Positions 1 to 12,800 of a stretch of 64,000 bases of DNA are shown in pieces. Numbering within the stretch: position 1 is the first letter of the stretch; the number at the start of each line of letters is the position of its first letter. The notes beneath the pieces are model-generated. The model was not told where the DNA came from. It saw only the letters and a program-made list of their open reading frames with translations, and ran no database searches. The DNA comes from Cymodocea nodosa (lineage: Eukaryota > Streptophyta > Magnoliopsida > Alismatales > Cymodoceaceae), in the NCBI GenBank assembly GCA_036874045.1, contig JAZBRI010000003.1, positions 3,422,501 to 3,486,500 on the forward strand. The letters are read 5' to 3'. Position numbers and translations under genes: made by a program.

Positions 1-810
1 CATGTGTTGTATTGGTTGTTTCCCATGCTTGGGCTTGTTAAATCTGTCTTGACGTTGTTGTCTAAGTCAAATGAAATGGTATTGAATGTTGATTAAGTTG
101 ATCAATCTGTCATGCCTACCTACTGTGTAAGTCATCATGATTGATTGCTGTTTGTTTCCATGATCAATGTCATTCACCATTGTTTATGTTTGCATGTTGT
201 TACCATTACTACAACAACTGCTATGATTCTTGTTGATCTTGTGTCTGCTGCAGCTATCTACCTTTGTTAAGTTATTTTCTTGTTTTAGTTGTATTTGAGT
301 TTCTTGAAACTTGAAAGTTGTCTTATATGCCCTAGCTTGAGGAAATTTATTAGAGTTATTATAGATATTACATTTTACCATCTTAATTAAAGAGTTTTAG
401 TTCCAGAACAGGATTTGTAAACACAAACCTATCCTGTAAACCTTATTTAAAGTGGTTAACACTAGTGAATGGAAGACATCATTCTCCTTTTTCTCCCTAA
501 TCCAACAGAGTGTAAAACCCATAAACACATCAGATAATTGCACATAATGCCCTCATCTATATGGTATGATTACTACACTTGAATGTTATTTTACAACATG
601 TTGTGGAGAATAGAAAGTTCATTTATTCCCTAATCTTCTTGTGCAGTGTAATTCCAAAAGTGTATTGCCAGATAACTGATATTATGTTGCCTCCATAATT
701 GCTTGATCTGATACACTGACAATAAATGACTAATGTCTGAAAAATTTGATATTAAAATTCTTACTCTCTTGATGTTAAATCATTGATACACGTTTACTTT
801 GAATAATTAG
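1..810. other. AKRP intron or upstream part, no coding sequence seen
   Basis: AT-rich sequence lying before the first recognisable AKRP exon. That exon starts in codon phase 2 after an AG acceptor, so an earlier exon must lie to the left, probably beyond the window edge. No exon with family similarity, promoter or repeat could be supported here, and I infer that the stretch is intron. Confidence 0.55.
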
Positions 811-3800
811 GTTCCCGCAAGCTCTTCACAAAGGAAGAAAAGATTCTCTTGAACAGACGAATACCATCCCTCACAGAGGCTACTTCAGTATGTGCATCAT
901 CTGTTCTTGCATATTTTTTATGATCTTCTCATATACTCAAAATTTTTAAGTCTCATTTTTTGGAAAATCAGATGATGTCCATGACTTTCTATTCTTTTTA
1001 AGTTTCATAAGTTTCCTGGTGTGAAGGAGGTGGGGATAGTAAGAGGGTTTGACATTGGTGGTGGGGAGGTAATAAATGCTTGTAGTGCCTTGGACACTAT
1101 CACAAGGCAGCCACTTGTTTAGAGCAGGTGCACTATTGAAGATGTCGAATGACAAGACATTGGGTTGGGTCTTGTTCATGGTATCATACTTCAGGTGTCA
1201 AGAATTTCCAATAGTTGATCAGGCCTCTACTATGGGGAGATGGAGCATAGCTTCAGAGCAAGAGGGAATAGTAGGGTCACTGGTGCAGCCTTGGTATCCC
1301 TCCCTTAGGTACCTAAAGTGAAGGGCTTATGGAACTAGCTTTGACAATTTCTCATCTGCCATACTCTAGGGTGTATTGAGTCATTTGTGCAAGAATGGTT
1401 GGGCTTTTGGTGGACAGGATGGGATTTGACAATTTTTGCCTTTATGAAGGAGAATTCTTTGTTCAATTCTCAAATTTTATCTAACAAGAGGCTTTACTAC
1501 TTCAAGATACCTTTAGAACTTGTGTGGGTAATTTTATTTGGAGAGAATGGCAACACCAAATAGCATCATGGCCTGTGTCGCTTGTCAAGACATTGAAAGT
1601 GGAATTTACAACTATAGGGAGCCCTTTTGATTTATGGAGGTACAAACTCTGGTTTTTTTGGTAAGCATGTTTGGAAGACTGAGGAAATTTCACGTGACAC
1701 CTTTGTTCTCAAATCACTTTAAATGGTGGTGGAAACTTTGGTAGTGCTTCATGACTAGTTTCTCATCTTGGATTCATATTAGACTTCTACATAAGGAAGT
1801 GGGGTACTGGATATGGGTGAGGGTGGCTAGTTTCGAATTCCAAAATTAGACTCAACTGCTATTATGGAGGAGGTGGAAAGGGTTCATAGTCTTTTTTGAG
1901 ATTTGGGTGAAATATGTGTTATAAGAGGGTCTTTTGAGTGAATCTCGTCTGTCATGTAAGAGTTTTGGGAGGGTTGTGGAGCATCTTGCTCCTACTTGTA
2001 CCATAGGTAATCTTATAATATAAGATTGAATCTCATCCCTTTTCAAAAAAACGAGACCATGACTTCTCAGTTAGAGAATGCTCTAAAGGTCATCATCAGA
2101 GTTTGCACTAGTGTCAAAGAAGAGAGTCAATATGGTAGGTGGACAATGGAGGTTAGAGCATTAATGTTGGAGGAGAGATAAGTGGTTGTTATCAATTTAT
2201 AGCATGTGAGATAAAGGTTGACTAACCCATCACATGTGAGGATGAAGAAATAGATAATCAAGGAAATTTTGTTGAGGATTTTACTCAAAAGAAACAAAAA
2301 AGTTCTGGAGTTAGATTGAGGATGTTGTTGCTGAAAAAAACTTCCAAGTTACCAAGTCTGATGAATCACCTGATCCATTTTAGTTTTCGAGGCTTCTAGG
2401 CTAGTTAACTTGTGCATGAGGATCAAGTCAAAGTTGGTTTGTGTAGATGATGGGCTGGGAGATGAAGTCTCACCTGCCAGGCCCATCTCATGAGGGAACA
2501 TGAAGTCATGAACAACACAGCTCAGACCACTAGCCTATCATGATGTTGCTCACCAACTCACAACTTTCATCACTTCTCTCCAATGGCTCCAGAATCACAA
2601 CCTAGCCCACTAGCACAAGTTAACTAGCTTAGAAGCCTTGAAAACTGAAATGGATCAGGTGATTCATCAGACTTGGTAACTTGGATTGCAGTCCATGAAT
2701 TGCATTAAGGGATGTGACTCAACAGAGTTGTAGGATCTAGTGATCTTCAAAATGTTGGAAGATGCAAGACTCAAATGAGAGGGTAATTAAATAATTGGGA
2801 TAAAGCATTCAATCTCAAGTTGGCATCAGAGTCTGCACAGTTGCCATGCCTTGAGTCAGAGTTACCTGCATCTCTTGTTGATTTGGGACAAAGAGTAATT
2901 GGAGAGGGCTCTCCTTTGAGTTGGGTTGAAGGATTGCTAATGTTGATGGCAATGTCATTGGGTGTTAATTTAGCAGAATATGATCTATTTTAGAAGGGAG
3001 TAATGATAGCTTGATATGGAAGATGCGGTAATGGGTTTATAAGCTCAAGATTTTAACCTAGAACATTAAGGAAAGCAATGATGAGGAGAAGCAGATGTTC
3101 CTAGGAGCATTGGTTAGGAAGAATGAGGTGGGACTCCAATTTGCAAGAGACTAAAATTGAAGCCCCCTCACCAGTTTTTGTTCAGAGTCGTGGGTGGAGG
3201 TAAATTGGGTTCCCATTTCTTTAAATCTGTAGTGGGACATCAGGTTGGTTGACTCTCCTATGGAGTAGGTCTCAATCCCAGGAGGTGGAAGGTTTGGAGG
3301 AAAACTACTCCATTTCAATCCACTTGCTAAATCTGTGATATGACTAGCATTGGACATTAATGGTGGTCTATGGTATGCTAATCTTATCTCTAAATACATT
3401 AAGACCTTAATTATAATTCTATCAAAGATCAATATCACGAAGATGATTTTCAATGATTTTTATGCTTTGATTTAATTTATATTTTCAAAGCCAATATTAT
3501 GCTGACTGGTTAGGGAAGTAATCAGTTATTTGCATATGGTCTAGGGCTATGTTCTGAGAAAGTGTTCCTTTTCAAATCATTAGTCAAATGCATGTAGAAG
3601 TTTTAGCTTTTTTTAGAAATGTAGCTTTTTGTTTTTCAATTTAAATTCAATGTTTTTCAAAAAACTGATAGGAATCAGCTTACAAAAAAGGCCATGAAAG
3701 CATTGTCTCAAAGACTATCCTTATAATTTTTTAATTTGCACAAAAACTACAAAAAGCCGAAAATGGTACTTTCCAATTAACTTCTTTTTCTAAAAAAGCT

Positions 3801-6800
3801 ATAATCTAAATTGCTTGTTTGTCTAAGCAAACTTGTTTTTCTAAAACTTGTTATATGTCTAAGTAAAAACACATGCATCATGAAATGAGTCTGAACTTTT
3901 TTCTTTTGGATGTGATGCTTAGGTTATGCATGTACTTTGATATTTAATTATTTTGACCTTATACAAATTATCAGAAATCTTACGTGTTTTGTTTTTAGAG
4001 GAAATGGCTGCCTTTGCATGCTCTTGCTGCATCAGGAGAATTTTATCTTTTGGATTCATTGCTGAAGCACAATGTGGATATAAATGCCGCTGATATGGTG
4101 AGACATTAAATTAGCATATTTATTTTCTTCAATTGCACAGTAGGCAAAAGTTTTAGTAATTTAGGCTGAAACATTCCTTTTTTAGCAGTGAAAACTTTCC
4201 TGTTTTCAAAGAGCTTGCTTTAAATTTATTGGAAATCAGTATTCTTCAGTGACACTATTTCTTTGGTTGTTCAGAATGGTTTGTCTGCAATTCATAAAGC
4301 GATACTTGGAAAGAAACAAGCAATACTTAACTATCTCTTGAGAGAATCTGCTAATCCTTTTGTCCTCGACAATGTTAGTAACTTTTATATATATATTTCA
4401 TTTGTTTCTGAATTCATCCAGTGTATTTTGCATGTGCTTTTTTGGTTATAATTCTTTATAATTTAGCTTTTGTACTGCATGTATTTTCTTGTTATTTTTC
4501 CATTGTATTATTTTTTTATTAATTATGCCTAATTCAGCTGCATTGAAATTCTGTAAAAGCATTGATTTCATATTTATGTTGTTTATATTAATGTTGATTC
4601 TTAAACTTGCATGCCATTCATGGTAAATTTTGTGAAGGTTTATACCAGAAATGACAGGTGAAAGAACCCCTATTATTCAGATGCCAATTTTTCCTAGCAT
4701 AAAAATTAAAAAAATGTATATGTGATGTCAGTATTAGCCTATATCAACAGTGCATGCTCTTGTAAACCTACTGCATGATAGCCATGAAAACATGGACTGC
4801 TAGATAAACGTGCCTCAAGTTCTTTCATTTGATATAAATTTTGTAGAATTCTTCCATTACAAATCTGTGTAAAAGTCACAAGTTGTAACGTGTAAGTTAG
4901 GGTCTCAAAAAATTAATTACATCCATTTTGATTTTTCACTTATCATGTGTATTAGAAACATGTTCACCTTGTTTTAAGTTGTTCAATACATGTAAAGCCT
5001 TGTATACTTCAATTTTATGCCTTGTAATTGTAAAGTCTTAGATATTATTCTGCCTAAGGATGCTTTTGAAGACCTTTATACATGTTTCCTATCAACATCT
5101 ATAGCATTCCTTATAGGCTTCTTTTGTTAAGAGCATGCTGCTTTACTGGAGTGATGTATTTTTTATTTTTGTTTACTACATTTTTATAAACTTGAAGAAC
5201 CATGAAGACAACCATGCAGGTTTAACTTTTTATTCTTTGTTTCTCTTGAAAATGTAAGATGTGCATCATGAGTTGACTAAGAACAAACCAACATTTTTCT
5301 GAATCTCTCGTTCCTTTTTGAAAAAGAGTGGAGAGGTTGGTGATGGAGACTAATTTTTAGGGGAATGAAATGGGCGAATGGGTGGTGGTTCATTGATGCC
5401 AACAAAGGACTTCAACATCAAACCCCACCTGGCAGGTGTAAAGGAAGAAGGCTACATCCTCTGCAATGGTGATGAGTACAAATTCCATGAATATTGGTGA
5501 AGTTATGGCTAGGCAATGGTGGAGGTTGTCACAAGTTTAAACTAGCAGTAATTGAGGCAGGTAGAGAGTTAGTTGCTTGAAGTACTTTAAGTGGGGTTAT
5601 TGGATGGGTGGTTTTGGGAATGTAGTGGTGTGTAGTGGATGCAAAGGATTGGGACATGTAGTGACTCAATGTTCAAAGGCATAGTAAGTCACCAGATACT
5701 CGAGAGGTTGGTTGCATAATATCTAAAGTTCATTAAACATGTCTAAATCTCCAAAGGGATGCTTTGACTTTGACCCAAGAAAATTGGGTTATTGGACGAG
5801 TGGTTCTGGCAATGTAGTGGTGTGTAGTGGATACAAAGCATTGGGGCATGTAGTGACCCAATGTTCAACAAGGCATAGGAAATCACCAATTACTTGAGAG
5901 GTTAGTTGCATGGTATCTAAATTTCGTCAAACATGTCTAAATATCCAAAGGGATGCTTTGACTTTGACCAAAGAGAATTGAGACATGGACAAAGAATGTC
6001 ATCTTAGTGTGCTCTCTCGCATACATTGGCATGTTATGGTAGGAAGTTGAGTTCATGGTGTTGTCTATGGTTTAGCATTCCCATGGAAGTACAATTCTTC
6101 TCTAGGTCTAGCATGGTGGGTACCCATAGATTTGGCCTTTAAGTGGTGACAATTTTAAATGGCACATGGATTCTACCATGTCTAGGAAGAATGCTTTTGA
6201 CACTTATTTGTTGGTTGCTCCTCTATGAGTAAGTGGTGGGATGCACTATTGGGACTTGGAGAATTATACAAGTTTGATGTGATGTCTTTTTGGTTCATAT
6301 GGAAGAAGAGAGGGATCAATAGGAATTGGCAAAATATATGGTTAGTCATCTAAGACGATTGTAGCCATGATTGTCGCAATTGAGGAGTAAGGATCAAAGT
6401 AATGGTGGATGGGATCTTTTAGGGTTTTCACTACTGTTTGAGGAGTGGCTTCTTTTAAAACAAAGGTTTACACTAGCCAAATTAACATTTTTATTACAAT
6501 AGGAATGTTACTACTTAAAGTAGATTTGCCTACAACGGACTAGGCTAAAGAAAAGAATTAGCCCATACTAAGGACCCACTAATCACCAAACATTTGTTGC
6601 ATCTCCCCCCTCTTTAGTAGCAACCTTGTCTTCAAGGTTCAAGAATTATGACAACAGCCTATGGTATTCCTCTCAAGTTGTTGATGACGCATCCTTGCCT
6701 TCCCACTGCACCAATACCCCTATCATTGTTGCATCTCTTTATTTTGTCTTACTACATTTGAGGATATTGAATAGTTCCTTATGCATCATGGGGTCTTCCA

Positions 6801-9800
6801 CTAAGAGAGGGTTTGTGCATGAGAGAAAGTGGTGGAAAGGAAAATGAAAGAAAGTAACGAAAAAATATGGTGTGTTTATGACTGATAGAAAGTAACGAAA
6901 AGTGTTTATCACTTTTCACTATTACTTTCTAGAGAAAGTTTTATAAAAAGAAATAGAGTTGTCTTTTTTCTAGAGTTGAAAGGTTTAAAAATGACAAAAA
7001 GTGAGAAAAAAAAGAAGAAAAGAAAAAAAATAAAAGGAAATGTAATTTGTTAAATTTGTATGTTAAAAAAAAGATGAAATAATAATAATAATTAATTAAT
7101 TAATAATTATAATAATAATAAATTTTGACAATATGTCAAATTTATATTAACCTCATAATGTATAATATATTCTTAGAAAGAATGTTAACATTTTTAATTT
7201 TTCCATAAACTTGAGATGTCTACAAATATTTTTATATTATTCATTTATATTTTATTACATTCTGTTATTTTTTTACTTTCTGAATATTTCTGTCATTTTC
7301 TGGTCAATACACAAACACCATAATTTTCTAGCGACTTTTTACAATCTTTTGCAATTTTCTTTTCTATCACTTTTTAAACTTTTTGATACTTTCTTTTTTG
7401 TTACTTTCTAGGTGTACAAACAAGCCTTAAAAGTAATGAATCGATTACTTGCACTATCAATCCAACCTTCTTGCGCAGTTGGGAGACAATGCACCCATGA
7501 TCCTTGTGGCAAGTTAAGATGATAAATGACCTTCCCAATCCTTTCATCCACCTAGAATGGCCCGTGAAAGTGTACTACTAGTTTCTGCAATGAACAATGT
7601 CCCAAACTCTTTTGTCTATAAGGTTGCAGCTTCAAAAATACCTAGTCACCCAACTAGAATCCATCCTCTTTATGTCACCTATCTACAATAGTCTTCGTTT
7701 GGTTCCATGCTCTTGATAAATTGTCTTGTAGCTTTGCAATTAATTCTTTCCTATCTAGTAGTTCTTCCTCCACTGCAGCCACTTGAGTAGTTCCTGGAAT
7801 ATAGGATATAGGTGTAAGTGGAGACAACCCTTATAAAGCCTCATAAGGTGAGTAACTGGACCATGGTGACTGATGTTATATCAAAACTCCACTCATGCTA
7901 ACCATTTGTTGCATTCCTTTGGATGTTAAGAAGTGAAACACCTCAAATAGGTTTCTAATGTGCAGTTCAAATTTTCCATTTGACCATCACTTTGAATGTG
8001 GTAGGCTGAAGATATACATAACTGTGAGCCTTGTTATTTCATAAGGGTGCTCCAAAAGGCACTTGTAAAAAGGAGATATCTATCACATGCAATGGTATCC
8101 ACAAATACTTGAGCAATATCCTTAGTAGTATATGGGTACTTTAAGATTACAAAATGCCCATATTTAGTAAATCTATTCACTACTACCAAGATGGTCGTCC
8201 TTCCTCTACTTGGTGGTAATCTATCAATGAAGCCCATGCTTATGTCGTCCCAACTACATTTTGGAATAGGCAATGGTTCTAATGGTTCCACTAGAAGTAA
8301 ATTATTATGTTTCATGTGTTGGCAAACATCACACGATTTGATAAAATCTTTAAGGTCTTGTTGTCATCCCTTCTAATACACATTAGCCTTTAATCTTCAA
8401 ATGCTCTTGTTAAAACCTGACTGGCTTGTCGTGAGAGTGCCATGAAACTCCTTCAACAACATCTCCTTGAGTTGAGGCTTATCCTCAATTACCACCCACC
8501 CCTTGAAAAATAGTGTACTATCCACCAAACTGTACTTATTTGGACTAAGGTGTCTATCTTCCCATTTCTGCAATAATTTTGCATAAAATACTGAATTTCA
8601 ATGGACTTCCTTGAGCTGTTCAAACGACACTAGTGTCAAAAATGTGATAGCCAACAATTGGAAGGGTGGGTTTACCCTAGACAAGGCGTCAACAGCTCTG
8701 TTTTCTTGTCCTGGCTTATACTTAATATGGAAATCATAACTAAGGAGTTTGTTAAGTCACTTCTCTTGCATTGGAGTGTGAATCTTCTGACCATCTAAGT
8801 ACTTGAGGCAGATCTAATTAGTTTGTATAATGAAATTGCACCCCAATAGCATTTGACATCATTTGGTGACCACCACCAAGATTTCCAACATTTCTTTCTC
8901 ATAAATTGGCAAATTTTGCCGTCTATTATTGTAAGTCTTGCTCATGTATGTTATGGGCTAACCTTCTTGTATCATAACGACTTCTAACCTCACCCCCAAA
9001 GCATCACACTCTATCACAAATTCTTTGGAATAAATAGGTAGCGCCAAAATAGGTGCTTGAGTGAGAGGCTTTTTTAGACATCTAAAGGTCATCTCCATAT
9101 GAGCAGTCCATGCAAAATTGTTCTTTTTGAGTGTTGAATTTAATGGTGCTACAATTTTGCTGAAATTTTTCACAAACCTGTGGTATTACCCTACAAGGAC
9201 TAGGGATCCACAAATTCCTTTGACATCTTTAGGCATCAGTCAATCTAGCACTACCTTTACTTTTTCGTCCTCTATTTGTATTCCCTTAACACTCACTATG
9301 TGTCCCAAATAGAAGATTTTATTTACTAGTGTTATGCGAAGAAGAATGCGGAAAGAGAGAAGCTTGGATACGTGGAGAAGAAAGAAGAAGACAAAGGAGG
9401 AAGACGTGTGCAAACAAACACCAAGGTTTAACGTGGTTCCCCAATTAGGTACGTCCATGGATGGAACTCAGCTGATTGATTCTTCTCTAGGTGATCGCAA
9501 ATAGGATACAAAATTCATCTTCATCTTAAAGCATACGTTGAGGGCTTATATATAACATTTGTGCACCTCAAGTGGCCAAAGACAAAAATACCCTTACATG
9601 TAACTAATTAATTCAAGACACATAATAACAACTGGAAATTCGCATTTACTTTTCTTGACATAAAATTTATTCATCACTAGCACTCACTACCTCCAAATGT
9701 TGTAAGTGTAAATCATAAGTGGTGTTGTATACAAGAATATTATCAAAAAATACCTACACAAATCTATGTAAATAAGGTCTGAAATTTCATTTGTCACTGC

Positions 9801-12800
9801 CTAAAATGTTGTGGAGGCATTACATAGACCAAATTGCATAATTAAAAACTCATAATGTCTATTATGAGTCAAAAAGGAAGTCTTGTTCACATCTCCATCA
9901 GCCATTCTAATTTGGTGATATCGAGATCTCAAATTGATCTTGAAAAACCATCTAGCATACCCTCATTCATCAAAGAGTTCATCAATGATAGGCATAAGGT
10001 ATTTGTCATTGACGATTCTTGTGTTTAGTTTCCGATAATCAATACACATTCGCCACAAACCATCTTTCTTCTTAACTAAAAGCATCGGTGAGGCAAACTC
10101 ACTAGTGCTAGGTTGAATTTGTTGAGCCCTAAGATAGTTCTCAACTTGCTTTTCTATTTTCTTTTGTTGATGATAAGCATATCTATGGGGCCTAACCACT
10201 ATTGGAGCACTATTTTCTTTTAACAAAATCTGATGATCATGCTACTTGTGCTCGAGCAAGCCTTCTGCTTCTGGATACTCAATGATTGGCTAGAATTGTG
10301 TGAGTAGGGTTTGAATTTCTACAAGTATGCTATCTTGTTATCCCCTTGCCCTTATTAGGGTGTCTTCTTGCACTAATGTCATGTAGGCAATACATTTAGC
10401 ATCTTTGACTATCTCATCAACTCTCACCAACTGCATTTCTTCCAGTGATCTTCCCTTCCATGTAACTTACTGACTTTTCTAGTTGAACTGACACATTAGG
10501 GTTTAATAATTCACCAACACATCATCCCTTAGACAATGCACACCTATGATTACATCACTACTCTCCAATGGTATCACATGCAAATCTAACTTGATGGGGG
10601 CTCCCTCCAGTTCCAACTTCATCCTCCGACAAAATCCATTGCAACAAATATGGTCCCTTAATGCTAACCTTACCTTCATCCTTTTTATGGAATCCACCTG
10701 CAATTTCAGATGTTTAAGTGTTCCTCTCTTATGAAATTATGTATACTTCCTAGGTTCAAGTTGACTATGATCCTTTTTCCAATGCACCTCCCCTACAAGT
10801 GCAGTCTCCAAGTTGTCTCTTCCCATCACAACATGAAAGGACTAGTGCATCTATTTCTCTATAACTTCATCCTCCAGCAGGTCTTTTGGTAGTCCTCTTT
10901 CTAGTCCAATGCCCTCTTCTTCCTTAGACTCTACTTCCTATAGTAGGCACAACCTTTGTTTCTTGTACACATGGTTTTGGTTAAACTTTTCATCACAATA
11001 GAAATAGAGCTCCATCTCATTCATATATCCTCCTCCTTACTAAGCTTGGATACCCACGCTCCTTTAGTTGGTTCTCCATCACCACCAATCTATCAATCAA
11101 AAATATAAGAAGATTTATCGCTACTACCATCTGGAAGAGACACATTCTTACTGCTTGATGGGTAACTCTCTTCTTTCTCCCTTTACAAATGTCTTGCTCT
11201 AGCTTACACCCCTTGATTCTTATTGTTCTACCCTCTTGATGTTCCCTAGGTCCAATCACTTCCCGTTGTTCTCCTTCTTACATTTTGGTATATACTTGAC
11301 CTCCACATCGAATTGGCCTTCTATTATTCTCTCACTTCCATCATTTTTGTCGTACTTATCGTCACCACTAATGTTGTAGGATTTAGACACTACACATTGA
11401 ATTGAAGATCTCCTTGTAACCTACTTAGGAAACACTCCACCAAGGAATCTTTCGATAGACTTTGCATCCTAGTTGCAATTGCAAAGAACTCTTATGATAC
11501 TCTGCCATTTTCAATCAAAAGTATAAGGAGATTTATCACCACTACTGTTTGGAAGAGACAATCTTACTACTTGATAGGTAACTCTCCTCTTTCTCCCTTT
11601 GCAAATGTCTTGCTCTACCTTGCACTCTCAGATTCCTATTGTTCTGCCCTCTTAGTGTTCCCTAGGTCCAACCACTTCCCGTTGATCTTCTTGCATTTTG
11701 ATACATCCTCAACCTCCACATTAGATTGGCCTTCTACTGTTCTCTCACTTCTATCATTTTTGTCGTACTTACCATCACCACTAATGTCGTGAGATTTAGA
11801 CACTACACATTGAATTGAAGATCTCCTCGTAACCTACTTAGGAAACACTCCATCAAGGAATCTTTCGACAAGCCTTGCATCTTAATTGCAATTGGAAGGA
11901 ACTCTCTATAATACTCTACCATTGTTTCCCATTGGAACAATTTAAAAAGTTGTCCTCTGTAGCCTCTAATGGGTGGTGCACTAAAGCTAGCCATTAATGC
12001 TTTTATGAATTTCAACCATTCCACTGGCCCTTGATCTCCTACCAAAGAACAATACTATTGTGCTACCATGCCCTTGAGATTCATCAAATGTTATTGTCAC
12101 TCACTCCTCCATCTCCACTTGATGGTACATGAGTATTTTCTCTATTGTGTTACCCCACTCCTTCAAGTCACTCTCCCTATTGTATGTCAGAAAATCCATC
12201 CACAAGTTGGGCAAGAACCACCTATCTATGCCTCTTTAATGACCACTCATCTTCTCTTGAACCCCTTGATGACTAACTTGAATGTCTATGCTGATTTGAA
12301 CTCAAAGGCGTCATCTACTACTTTAGTGCCTTGATCTTTGAGTCCATTTATTGAATGAATTTGACCAACGAGGGCTTCTGTTGCCCTCCATCTCAATCGC
12401 TCATCACTAGTTGCCCTACTATTCCTAGCTTTGATACCAAATGAGATAATCATTGTAGTTGAGAAGGATTAGAGATCAAAGCTATGGTGGACAAGATCTT
12501 TTAGGGTTTTTGTTATTATTATTTGAAGAGTGGTTTCCTCCAAAACAAGGGTTTACACTAGTTAAATTAACATCTTGTGGTGAAGATGGTGGTTGTTAAT
12601 GTATTTTAGTGGGTCCTTGTATGGATCTTCTCTTATATGGATCCTAGGATCCATTTAAGTCTTGTATTTATATGGGTATTTAATGCTAATTAATGGTTAA
12701 TGTGATCATTTTCTTCTTCTCCACCTTCTTCCCTAAGCCCTAATAACTTGGTATCAAAGTCAGGTTACTTGATTAAGGCCTTTCCCCTTTTTCTTTTCTC

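Larger units (their letters stand above)
6368..12593 (-). mobile_element. Degenerate Ty3/gypsy LTR retrotransposon (minus strand)
   Basis: A decayed element reading right to left. Next to the right LTR a primer-binding site TGGTATCAAAGC (initiator tRNA-Met type) is the complement of 12428-12439. Then come Gag (about 12045-11800, [20 protein letters not shown]), a protease-like piece (10703-10503), reverse transcriptase (10226-9963, [18 protein letters not shown]), more RT ([11 protein letters not shown] near 9300), RNase H (9173-8958, [19 protein letters not shown]) and integrase (8315-8034, [20 protein letters not shown]). The order PR-RT-RH-INT is that of gypsy elements. A polypurine tract (complement of 6602-6614) abuts the left LTR. 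Many stops and frameshifts show that it is dead. Its right LTR seems to be split by the copia element and to resume at 17301-17334. A solo LTR and a TIR element are inserted within it. Confidence 0.85.
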
